From CAYJEO01 sp044432805 (lineage in GTDB: Bacteria > Bacillota_I > Bacilli_A > RF39 > UBA660), in NCBI GenBank assembly GCA_044432805.1, contig JAWXUI010000016.1, positions 1 to 22,487 of the forward strand: 22,487 bases of DNA. Direction: 5' to 3'. Below are positions 8,501-16,183 of this stretch, in pieces. The stretch's first letter is position 1. The number at the start of each line of letters is the position of its first letter. The notes beneath the pieces are model-generated. The model saw only the letters and a list, made by a program, of their open reading frames with translations. It searched no databases and was not told the DNA's origin. The position numbers and the translations under genes were made by a program.

Positions 8501-10073
8501 TCAATTATGGCTAGAAAATATTCCTGAAACTATTTATGTAGAGGAAACGATGAATAAATATAAATTTAGTAAAGAGCCGGGAAAGGTAAGTGCAATCATT
8601 GGAGCCTATGATGATCCATCAAGACAACATCAAAATATATTAACTTTAGATTTTGATGATGAAGGAAATACAATAATTTATGGGTTATCAGGTGTTGGTC
8701 GAGAAATGTTTATAAAATCAATTTTGTATTCTTGCTCAATAAATTACTCAACAGAAGATATTAATTTTTATATATTTGATTTTGGTTCTGAATCACTAAG
8801 AATATTTTCTAAATTACCTCACGTTGGAGATATCGTATTTTCAAGTGAAAGTGAAAAAGTTGAAAAAATGTTACTTTTAATAAATCAAGAAATAGTTTAT
8901 AGAAAAGAATTATTTGCTGATTATAATGGTGATTATTTTACATATTGTAAAAATAGTGGAAAAAAAGTTCCAATATATAGTGTGATATTTAATAACTATG
9001 ATTCTTTTAAAGAATCATATACGCAATATGATGAATTAATTAATAAAATTGTTCGAGAAGGAAAAAGATATGGTATTTTAGTTATATTAACAGCAAGTAG
9101 TCAATCAGGATTATTTGGCAAGTTTACAAGAAACTTTTCTAATGTTTTTGTATTAGATATGAATGATAAAAGTGATTATATGAATATTTTAGGCAAAATT
9201 GGCAATGTTCTACCTAGTGATTACACAGGAAGAGGATTATATAAAAAAGAAATTGCTTATGAATTTCAAACAGCAAAAATATGTGATGATGATAAACTTA
9301 TTGAATTTATAAAAGAAAAAGCAATATTATTATCAACAATTAATAAATATACACCAGTAAAAGTTCCTGTACTTCCGGATAAATTATCATTGAATATGCT
9401 AATTGATAAAGAAGTTACACTTAAAAATATTCCGATTGGAATGTCAAGAAATACATTGGAAGTATATAATTATAATTTTAAGCAGGACAAAGCAACTATA
9501 ATTACATCTAATGATACTGAAAATTGTTTAGAATTTACTAAAAACTTATTAAAAGCATTTAAATTATACAAGCCAATAATACCTATAATTATTGATACGG
9601 ATGAAATATTGTTAACAATAAAAAATGATTGTAAATATTATTACAATAAAGATTTAGACGATGTTATAAAAAATCTAAGTGTATTCGTTGATGAAAAAAT
9701 CAAAGACGCTCCTTATGAATTGGTTATTTTTATTGCTGGACTAGAAAAGTTTAAATTGACAACCAATGCATCCGAATTTAACAAATTTATAGATAAAATA
9801 AAATTAATAGAAAATGTTTCATTAATATTGATTGATTCTAGTTTTAAATTGAAAAAATTTGTATTTGAATCTTGGTTTACGAATGTTGTAGTAAATGCAA
9901 ATGGTATTTGGATTGGTAGTGGTATTATGGAACAAACGGTTATTAAATTAGCTGATATTGATAAAAGATACAAAGAAAAAATTAAAAATGATTTTTCATG
10001 GGTGTTTAAAAATAGTAATGGAACACTTATAAAGTTAATTAATGATGAAGAGGAGACAACCAATGAAGAATAA
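5502..10073 (+). CDS. essC: T7SSb motor ATPase EssC/YukB
   Basis: The 1523-residue membrane ATPase powers type VIIb secretion. The first 190 residues are beta-rich and fit the paired FHA-like domains of EssC. Two hydrophobic segments follow at about 253-278 and 290-310. The first FtsK/SpoIIIE domain has a canonical Walker A, GTTGSGKS at 713-720, and a Walker B, HLFIICDEFAEL, with Asp835-Glu836. The second domain has GLSGVGRE at 1061-1068, where Arg replaces the usual Lys. A third domain (about 1300-1500) has no Walker A. Length fits the family (about 1480-1500). I prefer the ATG at 5502, with AGGAT 7-8 bases upstream, to the one at 5493. It overlaps esaB by 11 bases. Confidence 0.95.
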   Translation: MKVILLNAKRLTYLDLPNTIEGSFWISNPDNPEKILINVESRENNWYLIGNNDNKIIVGNEFVSEQPILANNFYTFGNPKEQYTIYVVDNYDKTMKLYKINENTEIKIGNGMADNISYAINYLTANYAILSYNNGQWSLVIDNAKTIYLNNDRVIKNKTLLKNGDTVFIMGLIITVTSNMVIMNNPQSKVTIKNLNLSEVTVTADNYEYDEVPEINYYKDEDYFFKTPRLRRFISTFEFKVAAPPTPDKEEELPFILLLGPMLTMGMTSAVSLLNVMIKLNNGETTLGESWMTLVIAIAMMTTTLLWPNLTKKYKKKQKAKKEAERRTKYSIYLEKKKKLLNIENSNQRQILIENLLNLNDCYDIIKNRKRTLWERKISQQDFLTVKVGTGNLPLDANINFNEDEFIIDEDDLKKQTEEVINTYKTLGSVPVGYSFFNQKVTAIMGIDNKVDSFINNVILQLLTFHSYDDLKIVVFTDEKNIGLWEYLKIIPHSFSNDKQIRFFTTNDEEEKKVSAYLEQEFIKRTAEASRDKVENESAENKTTYLPYYLILTDDFLSIRKLGITELIMNSKENYGFGFMIKENKLGKLPSECETFINIGSNKSTILCNSIDNSYQHEFNDEINDSYDMFDCSKILANIPIEFEFDYRNLPNSLSFLEMYNVGKMEQLNVVNRWRLNDPTKSLRSIIGVNDTENKIYLDLHEKNHGPHGLIAGTTGSGKSEFIITYILSMAVNYSPNEVAFILIDYKGGGLAGAFENKKNNVRLPHLSGTITNLDKNELNRTLVSIDSELKRRQERFNNARDELGESTMDIYKYQKFFREKKLKEPIPHLFIICDEFAELKSQQPEFMDNLISAARIGRSLGVHLILATQKPSGVVNDQIWSNTKFRVCLKVQDKADSNEMIKCPDAAEITNAGRFYLQVGYNEIFILGQSGWGGASYIPKDNVSKEIDRSLMFIDNTGEIFKTVDEGNNKMKVESKGDELSNILKYITTIANREQVMANQLWLENIPETIYVEETMNKYKFSKEPGKVSAIIGAYDDPSRQHQNILTLDFDDEGNTIIYGLSGVGREMFIKSILYSCSINYSTEDINFYIFDFGSESLRIFSKLPHVGDIVFSSESEKVEKMLLLINQEIVYRKELFADYNGDYFTYCKNSGKKVPIYSVIFNNYDSFKESYTQYDELINKIVREGKRYGILVILTASSQSGLFGKFTRNFSNVFVLDMNDKSDYMNILGKIGNVLPSDYTGRGLYKKEIAYEFQTAKICDDDKLIEFIKEKAILLSTINKYTPVKVPVLPDKLSLNMLIDKEVTLKNIPIGMSRNTLEVYNYNFKQDKATIITSNDTENCLEFTKNLLKAFKLYKPIIPIIIDTDEILLTIKNDCKYYYNKDLDDVIKNLSVFVDEKIKDAPYELVIFIAGLEKFKLTTNASEFNKFIDKIKLIENVSLILIDSSFKLKKFVFESWFTNVVVNANGIWIGSGIMEQTVIKLADIDKRYKEKIKNDFSWVFKNSNGTLIKLINDEEETTNEE

Positions 10074-10317
10074 AATTTTAGTTAATGTTTATGTACCTCA
10101 ATTATTAAGTGAGTACAATGTTTATATTCCTGTTAACGAGAGAATTTGTAAGATAAAAGAATTATTTATAAAATCAGTTTTTGAATTATCAGACAGTTCT
10201 TTTGATCTGACTGTAAACCATTCTATAATAGAATCAGAAACTGGAAATATATATAGTAATGAAACTATAATAAGGGAAACAACAATCAAAAATGGTAGTA
10301 AATTAATATTGTTTTAA
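10063..10317 (+). CDS. esaB: Ubiquitin-like T7SS protein EsaB/YukD
   Basis: The 84-residue protein has the size and beta-grasp pattern of EsaB/YukD: KILVNVYVPQ at the start, a helix with IKELFIKSVFEL, and an ending of NGSKLILF. These small cytosolic proteins are needed for, or regulate, T7SSb secretion. The ATG at 10063 has AGGAG at 10051-10055 and lies inside the last codons of essC, which implies translational coupling. An in-frame ATG at 10042 would place the start before the ribosome binding site and was not used. After this gene there is a 67-base gap with promoter-like sequence before the WXG-like genes. Confidence 0.88.
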   Translation: MKNKILVNVYVPQLLSEYNVYIPVNERICKIKELFIKSVFELSDSSFDLTVNHSIIESETGNIYSNETIIRETTIKNGSKLILF

Positions 10318-10336
10318 TATAAATTTGTTAATATAA

Positions 10337-10372
10337 TTGACAAATTTGACATTTTTGTGGTAATTTTATAAT
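10337..10372 (+). promoter_or_regulatory. Possible internal promoter before the WXG-like genes
   Basis: Two TTGACA boxes (10337-10342 and 10346-10351) precede TATAAT at 10367-10372. The spacers are 24 and 15 bp, neither ideal. The predicted start near 10379 would fall inside or after the GAGGTG ribosome binding site at 10374-10379, so its use is uncertain. Confidence 0.35.
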
Positions 10373-10384
10373 AGAGGTGTAGAT

Positions 10385-10696
10385 ATGAGAGGCATTGAAG
10401 AAGTTGATTTAGATAACGTAAGAAAAAGAATAGATGAATATATTTTAAGTGTAGGATCAGATATTGAAATTATAAATAAGGAATTACTTTTTTTGATAGA
10501 ATCTTATGAAGGAAATGATTTGGATTTTTTAACCGCTAAATTAAGTCAAGAATTTGTAGAGTTAAATCAAACAAAACAAAACAATATTAATTATTCGTTA
10601 GTCTTAAGTGAAGTTATTAAAAGTTATCAACTTCAAAATGAAAAACTTAAAGAGAGTCTCAGTGATGTTACTCCTCAACATATGGAAGGAAGTTAG
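10385..10696 (+). CDS. WXG100-like helical protein with a YEG turn
   Basis: The 103-residue protein is almost entirely helical by pattern, with a break at residues 41-43, YEG, followed by NDLDFLTAKL. That position and the spacing to the following Phe match the W-x-G turn of WXG100 proteins, with Tyr in place of Trp. It is probably a secreted or chaperone-like partner of the T7SS. GAGGTG lies just upstream of the ATG. The next gene starts six bases after the stop, so the two are likely co-translated and may form a heterodimer. It has no signal peptide, as expected for the family. Confidence 0.7.
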   Translation: MRGIEEVDLDNVRKRIDEYILSVGSDIEIINKELLFLIESYEGNDLDFLTAKLSQEFVELNQTKQNNINYSLVLSEVIKSYQLQNEKLKESLSDVTPQHMEGS

Positions 10697-10701
10697 AAAA
10701 A

Positions 10702-11418
10702 ATGGCAAATTTTATAGGTTATAAACCCGAAGAAGTTACTTCTTTAATGCAATTAATTGCAAATAGTTATGAAACTGTAGGTTCAAGTATGGCAGAAGGA
10801 TGGTCAACTGTTTCTTCAACTATGCAGTCTAATTGGCATGGTACTGATGAACAAGATTTTGAAGATAAATTAGCAAAGAGAATGAACGAATTATACGTTA
10901 GTTCAACTGCTCTTGTAACAGGTAGTTTAAGCGCAATTAAAGAATTAGCTGATTCATGGGTTGAATTTCAAAATATGAATAGACTTCAAGGTGGCACAGA
11001 ATCATCTGTTGCAGCAGCAAGCTATGATTTTTCAGTTCCAACGTTGAAAGAATATGACATGGTAAATGCGGTTAAATTAAATGTCAATTCATTTTCAGGT
11101 GAAAGCTTAGGTCTTGTTAGTAATGGTGGAGAAGCAATTAAAACTTCTGTTGAAACATATCGACAAGATATAGAAGCAAAAATTACTGGAATTTATGCAG
11201 GAATAGATTCAAGTAAAGCATTCTTAGGAACTCAAAATCAAAAAATTGATGAGTTTATAGTTGCAGTGGGAGAAGCGATAAAAGTTCTTTCTACTGACAT
11301 TGATGATATGTATGTAGCAATTGATACACTAACAAACACTGGTTATTCTACAGCTGATTCTGATGCAGGTTCTGCAATGGGAACTGCTGCTTCAAGCGTT
11401 AGTTCGTCAGTTAATTAA
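10702..11418 (+). CDS. Double WXG100-like secreted protein
   Basis: The 238-residue protein contains a canonical WXG100 hairpin with WHG at 45-47 followed by TDEQDFEDKL. A second hairpin-like half has FLGT at 174-177 followed by QNQKIDEFI. The spacing around the two turns is the same, which suggests two fused hairpins joined by a linker at about 92-135. Canonical WXG100 proteins such as EsxA are about 100 residues and dimerise, so this could be a single-chain dimer. The C-terminus is rich in Ser, Ala and Gly and lacks the usual YxxxD/E tail. The ribosome binding site GGAAGG lies at the end of the previous gene. A strong hairpin follows the stop, consistent with high expression and partial termination. 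Confidence 0.8.
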   Translation: MANFIGYKPEEVTSLMQLIANSYETVGSSMAEGWSTVSSTMQSNWHGTDEQDFEDKLAKRMNELYVSSTALVTGSLSAIKELADSWVEFQNMNRLQGGTESSVAAASYDFSVPTLKEYDMVNAVKLNVNSFSGESLGLVSNGGEAIKTSVETYRQDIEAKITGIYAGIDSSKAFLGTQNQKIDEFIVAVGEAIKVLSTDIDDMYVAIDTLTNTGYSTADSDAGSAMGTAASSVSSSVN

Positions 11419-11425
11419 AAATAAT

Positions 11426-11451
11426 AAAAACAACACTTTCTTGTTGTTTTT
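11426..11451 (+). terminator. Hairpin 1 after the WXG gene (terminator or attenuator)
   Basis: AAAAACAACA pairs perfectly with TGTTGTTTTT around CTTTCT. The U-rich right arm supports termination. Because operon genes continue downstream, partial termination is likely. Confidence 0.65.
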
Positions 11452-11487
11452 AAATAAACATTGAAAATAATATTTCAATGTTTATTT
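11452..11487 (+). promoter_or_regulatory. Hairpin 2, 15-bp perfect stem before the next gene
   Basis: AAATAAACATTGAAA pairs with its exact complement around ATAATA, abutting hairpin 1 with no gap. The right arm ends just before the ribosome binding site (AGGAGG at 11494-11499). It could stabilise processed mRNA ends or tune expression of the downstream genes. Confidence 0.6.
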
Positions 11488-11506
11488 AAGGACAGGAGGA
11501 TTTTAT

Positions 11507-11767
11507 ATGACAATAGATAGTCTTAATGATTTAAAAAGTAAAATGTATGAAGTGGCATCGAAACTTTCAAGTTCATGCGAAAAAATAAATAAAGCAAAAG
11601 AAAGTAATTCATCTGGATTAAATGTTAATGGTGTAATATTTAAAAGTAGTGAATTAACTCAAATAAATGTTGGATTAAATGAAAAAATTTCTTTAATATA
11701 TAATCATATTATTCCTAGTATAAATAGAGATATAGAAAGTTTATCAAGAACAGAAGAAGAAATTTAA
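11507..11767 (+). CDS. Small helical T7SS-associated protein
   Basis: The 86-residue protein has two helical stretches, about 2-31 and 48-84, separated by a Gly/Asn-rich loop (SSGLNVNG). It has no W-x-G. Small alpha-helical proteins encoded immediately before T7SSb effectors (the Lap-type partners of LXG toxins) act as targeting chaperones, and this one has the right size and place. AGGAGG lies at 11494-11499. It follows the double hairpin at 11426-11487, and the 376-residue gene begins 14 bases after its stop. The assignment is by architecture and context, not by a clear family motif. Confidence 0.6.
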   Translation: MTIDSLNDLKSKMYEVASKLSSSCEKINKAKESNSSGLNVNGVIFKSSELTQINVGLNEKISLIYNHIIPSINRDIESLSRTEEEI

Positions 11768-11781
11768 TATGAGGTGAAAAA

Positions 11782-12912
11782 GTGGCTAGATTTAAATTAA
11801 ATATTAATCAATTATTGAGTTCTAATAATTCTCTAAAAGATAAATATAATCTATACTCAGAAGATGAGGATACATTACAAAAAATTACTTTATCTGCAGA
11901 TGGAAGTTGGAATGATAATAATACAGAACAATTTATCAAGAGTGTTAAGAGCGACGAAACTATAACTTCAAAGCATAATGATACGGTTTATAATTGTATC
12001 AATGAAATTGATAAATTTGGTAGCTCATTGATTAATTTGTTAAGCAATAATGATTGTATAAATGCAAAAACAATTGTTTATGATACTGATTATTGTAATA
12101 ATTCTATTAATATTATGAATGATGCTATAACATTATTAAGTAGTGCGAAAAGTAAAATAAATAGCGCTAATACAGCTTGTAGTGCATCAAGTTCTATAAG
12201 TGATGTATACAATAAAATAATTTCATCAACGAGTAATATATCAGATATTAAAAAGAAATTGAACAATGTAACTAGTGGAATAGTAGAAACAATTAGTGAT
12301 TCTACTAAGAAAATTAATTCTTTTGAAACAGTTGTAGTTGAAGATAATGAATTAAAATATGAGTGGGATTCAGTGTCATTTATAAAAGACAGAAGAGAAA
12401 TTTTTGAAAAAGATACTACAATTTCATTTGAAAAACTAAAAGAAGAAATAAGTGTTTCGGAGACAAAATTTGAAAAGCCAATATTAAATGAAAAACATGA
12501 TTCATTAAATACTGAAATAAACTCAAATTATGACCAAAATTATAATGTATCTAGAACAGAAAATTTAGATGTTAATTCTAATATATCAAGTGTAAGTGCG
12601 ACTGCGAGCATAAATGTAAATAAAGTTGATAAAAATGAAATAAATGATACGGAAATTACCATAGACGCAGATGGGTATAATGTAAGTAGAACAGAAGATT
12701 TTAAATCGGACACAAGTGAAACAGTATCTACTTCAGCAGAAATAAATGTAAATAAAGTTGATAAAACGGAAGCTGCTGATACAAATATAAAAATAAATTC
12801 AAACCAAAATTATAATGTGAATAAACCTAATGCATTTAAAATTGACTCAAATGTAAATGTTGGGATTAGCTCTGATATAACAGTTAATAACGTTGATAGA
12901 GTAGATGTATAA
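11782..12912 (+). CDS. WXG100-headed protein with three C-terminal repeats
   Basis: The 376-residue product starts at GTG, with GAGGTGA at 11771-11777. Residues 1-90 form a WXG100-like hairpin with SWNDN (Trp43) at the turn, and about 100-185 look like a second helical hairpin. Residues 254-376 hold three repeats beginning YNV, with cores INVNKVDK, INVNKVDK and ITVNNVDR, spaced exactly 45 residues apart. There is no enzymatic domain. The next gene starts 35 bases later and encodes the toxin. The toxin's residues 31-62 resemble the repeat core, so this protein may be the targeting partner or adaptor of the toxin. That role is inferred. Confidence 0.7.
   Translation: MARFKLNINQLLSSNNSLKDKYNLYSEDEDTLQKITLSADGSWNDNNTEQFIKSVKSDETITSKHNDTVYNCINEIDKFGSSLINLLSNNDCINAKTIVYDTDYCNNSINIMNDAITLLSSAKSKINSANTACSASSSISDVYNKIISSTSNISDIKKKLNNVTSGIVETISDSTKKINSFETVVVEDNELKYEWDSVSFIKDRREIFEKDTTISFEKLKEEISVSETKFEKPILNEKHDSLNTEINSNYDQNYNVSRTENLDVNSNISSVSATASINVNKVDKNEINDTEITIDADGYNVSRTEDFKSDTSETVSTSAEINVNKVDKTEAADTNIKINSNQNYNVNKPNAFKIDSNVNVGISSDITVNNVDRVDV
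12541..12909 (+). repeat. Three 135-bp in-frame repeats
   Basis: Repeat units begin at 12541, 12676 and 12811, an exact 135-bp period (45 codons). Each starts with Tyr-Asn-Val and contains an IN/TVNxVD core. Units 1 and 2 are the closest (both YNVSRTE). Unit 3 is diverged and truncated at the gene's end. Confidence 0.85.
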
Positions 12913-12947
12913 AAAATTAATATTTATGATAAGCAAGCGGGTGAAAT

Positions 12948-15900
12948 ATGGGGTTTAATATAAATTTAAATGGGTTGACCAATAGTAGTGTAAGTAAGTA
13001 TGGACAAGTAATAGCTCAAGACATAAATGCGGATGCAACTAATTCTGCAGTAAATGTTTTAGAAGTTGATTATAATAATATAGCAGCTGATGAATATATA
13101 TCTGTAGATGAACTTGATTCGAATCAATATTATAAAGATCAATTAGCATTGACTGAAAATTATATAAATGTTATAAATAGTGCTATGTCTGAATTGGAAT
13201 CTGAAAAAAAACAATTAGAAGAAAATTATCAAAAGTTTCTAATTCCTGGTAGTTATGTTGAAACATCTAATTTAATGAATCCAGAATTAAGTGCTTTTTA
13301 TAAAACTCCAGAAGAGTATTTAAATTATTTAAATTGGTATGTATCTTTTGACGATACTGAAACTCGTGCTGCTAATCAAATATTAGCGGATGAATATTCT
13401 ATTTTATTTAATGAAATTTTTGAATCTACGATGGGAATGACATATGATGAGTATACTGCAAAACTAGAAGAGATAGAAAGCGATTTAATCTCTTTAAAAT
13501 CTGGAAAATATTCGTTGACTCAAGAAGCAAAGTTGCTTCCTTATGAAGGATTAGCAACATCAGACGAATATCTTAATTATGTGGAAAACCAAAAATCAAA
13601 TCCTACAGTAATAACATCAAATGATATTTCAGTAGCAGGTCATAGTGCTTCATTTAATGACAACTTAAATTTAGTAGCACTTGGAAATTTTTTGGAAGAA
13701 CATCCTGAATATAAAAATATATCCGGATCTAATTTGGTAGATGATATAGGAATTGATTATTTAACAGATGAACAGAAGATGATGTATAGTTATTTATTTG
13801 ATACTAAAGGGTCTGATGAGGCAAATCTATACATTTCCTCATTAGAAGATACTTTAAATAATGCGAAGGGAAAAGCAGAAGCTGAAGCTTTTTTAGCTGA
13901 AATAGATTCCAACGGTATAGATGCAACAGCTTTGAATGTAATGCTAACTTCAAAAGAAGGATTTTTAGACGGAATAGAAAATTTTGGAGAAGGTATAGAA
14001 AATATATTTTCAACAGAAGGTATGATAACAGATAATCAATATGCTCAAATGTATATATTGGAAGGTTTATCAGAACGTAAATTATTGTCAACGACATATG
14101 AATTAAGCACAACTGCTGGTAATATGGCACCTGCAATAGCTACTGCTGCAGTAGTTTCTGCAATAGCTACACCAGCGGTTGGAGAAGTAGTTAGTTATAC
14201 TTTGATGGGGGCAAGTGCAGCTGGTAATTCTAAAAACCAAGCCTTAATAGATGGTAACAACTTATTATCAGCAACTGTATATGGAACTTTAGTAGGTGTA
14301 TCGGAAGCGTGTTTAGGTATGATTATGGGTAATATCGGATTTATGAATGCCGAAGCAAAATTTGCGCTCCAAAGTATATTTCAAGAAGGTTTTGAAGAAT
14401 TTAGCCAAGAATATGTTGATGCCGGTCTACAAGCTGTAATTTTAGGGGCGCCAATAGATATGGAAGAACTAGGACCAAATTCTATAAAATCATTTGTATA
14501 TGGGGCATTAATGTCTGCGGGATCAACAGGAATGCAGGCATCTGTTAATGTGACCGTTAATGGTGTAAATAAGATAATGACCATTGCGGAATTGGATGCA
14601 ACTGTCAGTGAAAAAGCAACAATATTATCTGCTAAATTACAGTCATCAGTAGATAATGCAATGGCGTCTACAAAAATAAAAGAAGAAACGCTTGTTGAAT
14701 CAATAATAAATAAAAATACTAATATAGCAGAAGATACAATTTTTGCATCAAATTCATCAGAAATGCAAGCATCATTAGAAGTAAACTCATCAAATTATGC
14801 TACCAAAGTTAATACTGAAGTTCAAGCAAATCCTTTTTTAGATAATATAATTAATAGATTTAAAATTAACCAAATACAGAAAAAAGATTCTTTCGTAGCA
14901 ACAATCTCTCAATTGGATTTAAATGAAACGGAAATCGTTTCTATAATAAATAGTATTTCTAAATATAGTAAGGAGCCAGCTCTTAATGGTATAGACATTC
15001 ACAACTCAATAGCTATAAAATTAGTTGAAGAAGGATATATGTTGTCAGATCAAATCAGAGCTGGTAAAGCATATACAAAAGCTGCTGTATTATATTTAGA
15101 GTCCCAAAATTATGATAAAATTCAATCTGCAAACTATATTGGAGAACAATTAAATTATTGGATAGAAAATGATAGAGTGAAATTGACACATGATATAGAT
15201 GGAGTTGAAATTTATTGTTCATCAAAAATGGAACAAAGTTTAATGAATGAAAAATTTGAAGCATTTAAGTTAGGATATAATATAATGCCTGATAGTTTAA
15301 AAAGAACAATAAACACAGTTAATTTGTATGATACATATAATCCATATGATATTTATTGGGAATTTAAACGTCAAATGCCAAATTTTACAAGTGGCGCAAC
15401 TGGAGGAGGAGGAGTAATGAATGATTGGACATTATCAGCTAATTCAGTTGGTATTTTGTATCATGAAACAGCTCATTCGTATGACACAGATTACCAATTA
15501 TTAGAATATGCTGATTTCTCTAATAAAATTAGTGAAAGTAAAATTTGGTCTGATGCAATGACTTATGATATGTATTTGAATAATCTTAATGGTGTTAGTA
15601 GTTATGCTCAACAATCTAAGGAAAATTGTGAGGACTTTGCTGAAGCAATAAGATTGTATTTAGAAAGTCCAAACAATTTAAGTCAATTTCCTAATAGAAA
15701 AGCTGTAATTGAAAAATATATTGTTAATAATTCTATTGAAAATGTTATAAACGAAATAGGTATATTATATGGAAATCAAAATGTCCCATCAATTTTATAT
15801 CAATATTTTAATTTTTCACTCGAAATAGATGAAAGTTTAATTGGAAAAATGAAATTATTTGATTATTCAGATTATAATAATTATTATAATCAAAATTTCT

Positions 15901-16166
15901 TATTAGATAATACAGCTAAGATATTTACAACATTTGATATGGAACAGTCTCTCAAATATTCAGCATCTATTTTAAAATCAACATATGGAATTAATTATGC
16001 AAATAGTATGATAATAAATTTTTTAAATACGGGTGATAAAAAAATATTAACGAGAGATAATAACATTAGGTTCGAACTTACAAAATTTAATTATCAATCT
16101 TTATCAGAACATGTTAGAAATTTATTAAGAGATGGAGCAACTATAGAAGAAATATTGTATAAATAG
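12948..16166 (+). CDS. T7SS toxin with lethal-factor-like zinc protease domain
   Basis: The 1072-residue protein has no classical LXG domain. Residues 31-62 resemble the repeats of the preceding gene, and about 64-105 is coiled-coil-like. Residues 385-530 form the Gly/Ala-rich segment common before the toxin domain in Gram-positive polymorphic toxins (GNMAPAIATAA, then FQEGFEEFSQE). The C-terminal part has a gluzincin site: HETAH at 839-843, then EDFAEAIRLY with Glu899 as the likely third zinc ligand. Anthrax lethal factor has HEFGH and a comparable FAEAF motif. About 150 residues follow the catalytic core. GGGTGA serves as the ribosome binding site. The last gene of the operon, its likely immunity gene, lies 17 bases downstream. 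Confidence 0.82.
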   Translation: MGFNINLNGLTNSSVSKYGQVIAQDINADATNSAVNVLEVDYNNIAADEYISVDELDSNQYYKDQLALTENYINVINSAMSELESEKKQLEENYQKFLIPGSYVETSNLMNPELSAFYKTPEEYLNYLNWYVSFDDTETRAANQILADEYSILFNEIFESTMGMTYDEYTAKLEEIESDLISLKSGKYSLTQEAKLLPYEGLATSDEYLNYVENQKSNPTVITSNDISVAGHSASFNDNLNLVALGNFLEEHPEYKNISGSNLVDDIGIDYLTDEQKMMYSYLFDTKGSDEANLYISSLEDTLNNAKGKAEAEAFLAEIDSNGIDATALNVMLTSKEGFLDGIENFGEGIENIFSTEGMITDNQYAQMYILEGLSERKLLSTTYELSTTAGNMAPAIATAAVVSAIATPAVGEVVSYTLMGASAAGNSKNQALIDGNNLLSATVYGTLVGVSEACLGMIMGNIGFMNAEAKFALQSIFQEGFEEFSQEYVDAGLQAVILGAPIDMEELGPNSIKSFVYGALMSAGSTGMQASVNVTVNGVNKIMTIAELDATVSEKATILSAKLQSSVDNAMASTKIKEETLVESIINKNTNIAEDTIFASNSSEMQASLEVNSSNYATKVNTEVQANPFLDNIINRFKINQIQKKDSFVATISQLDLNETEIVSIINSISKYSKEPALNGIDIHNSIAIKLVEEGYMLSDQIRAGKAYTKAAVLYLESQNYDKIQSANYIGEQLNYWIENDRVKLTHDIDGVEIYCSSKMEQSLMNEKFEAFKLGYNIMPDSLKRTINTVNLYDTYNPYDIYWEFKRQMPNFTSGATGGGGVMNDWTLSANSVGILYHETAHSYDTDYQLLEYADFSNKISESKIWSDAMTYDMYLNNLNGVSSYAQQSKENCEDFAEAIRLYLESPNNLSQFPNRKAVIEKYIVNNSIENVINEIGILYGNQNVPSILYQYFNFSLEIDESLIGKMKLFDYSDYNNYYNQNFLLDNTAKIFTTFDMEQSLKYSASILKSTYGINYANSMIINFLNTGDKKILTRDNNIRFELTKFNYQSLSEHVRNLLRDGATIEEILYK

Positions 16167-16183
16167 ATAAGGAGAGTTGAAAA

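Noticed and set aside
13804..14136. Leftward frames inside essC and the toxin gene (for example 6167-6541, 9713-10063 and 13804-14136)
   Set aside because: They lie inside long, well-supported rightward genes and have no recognisable product.
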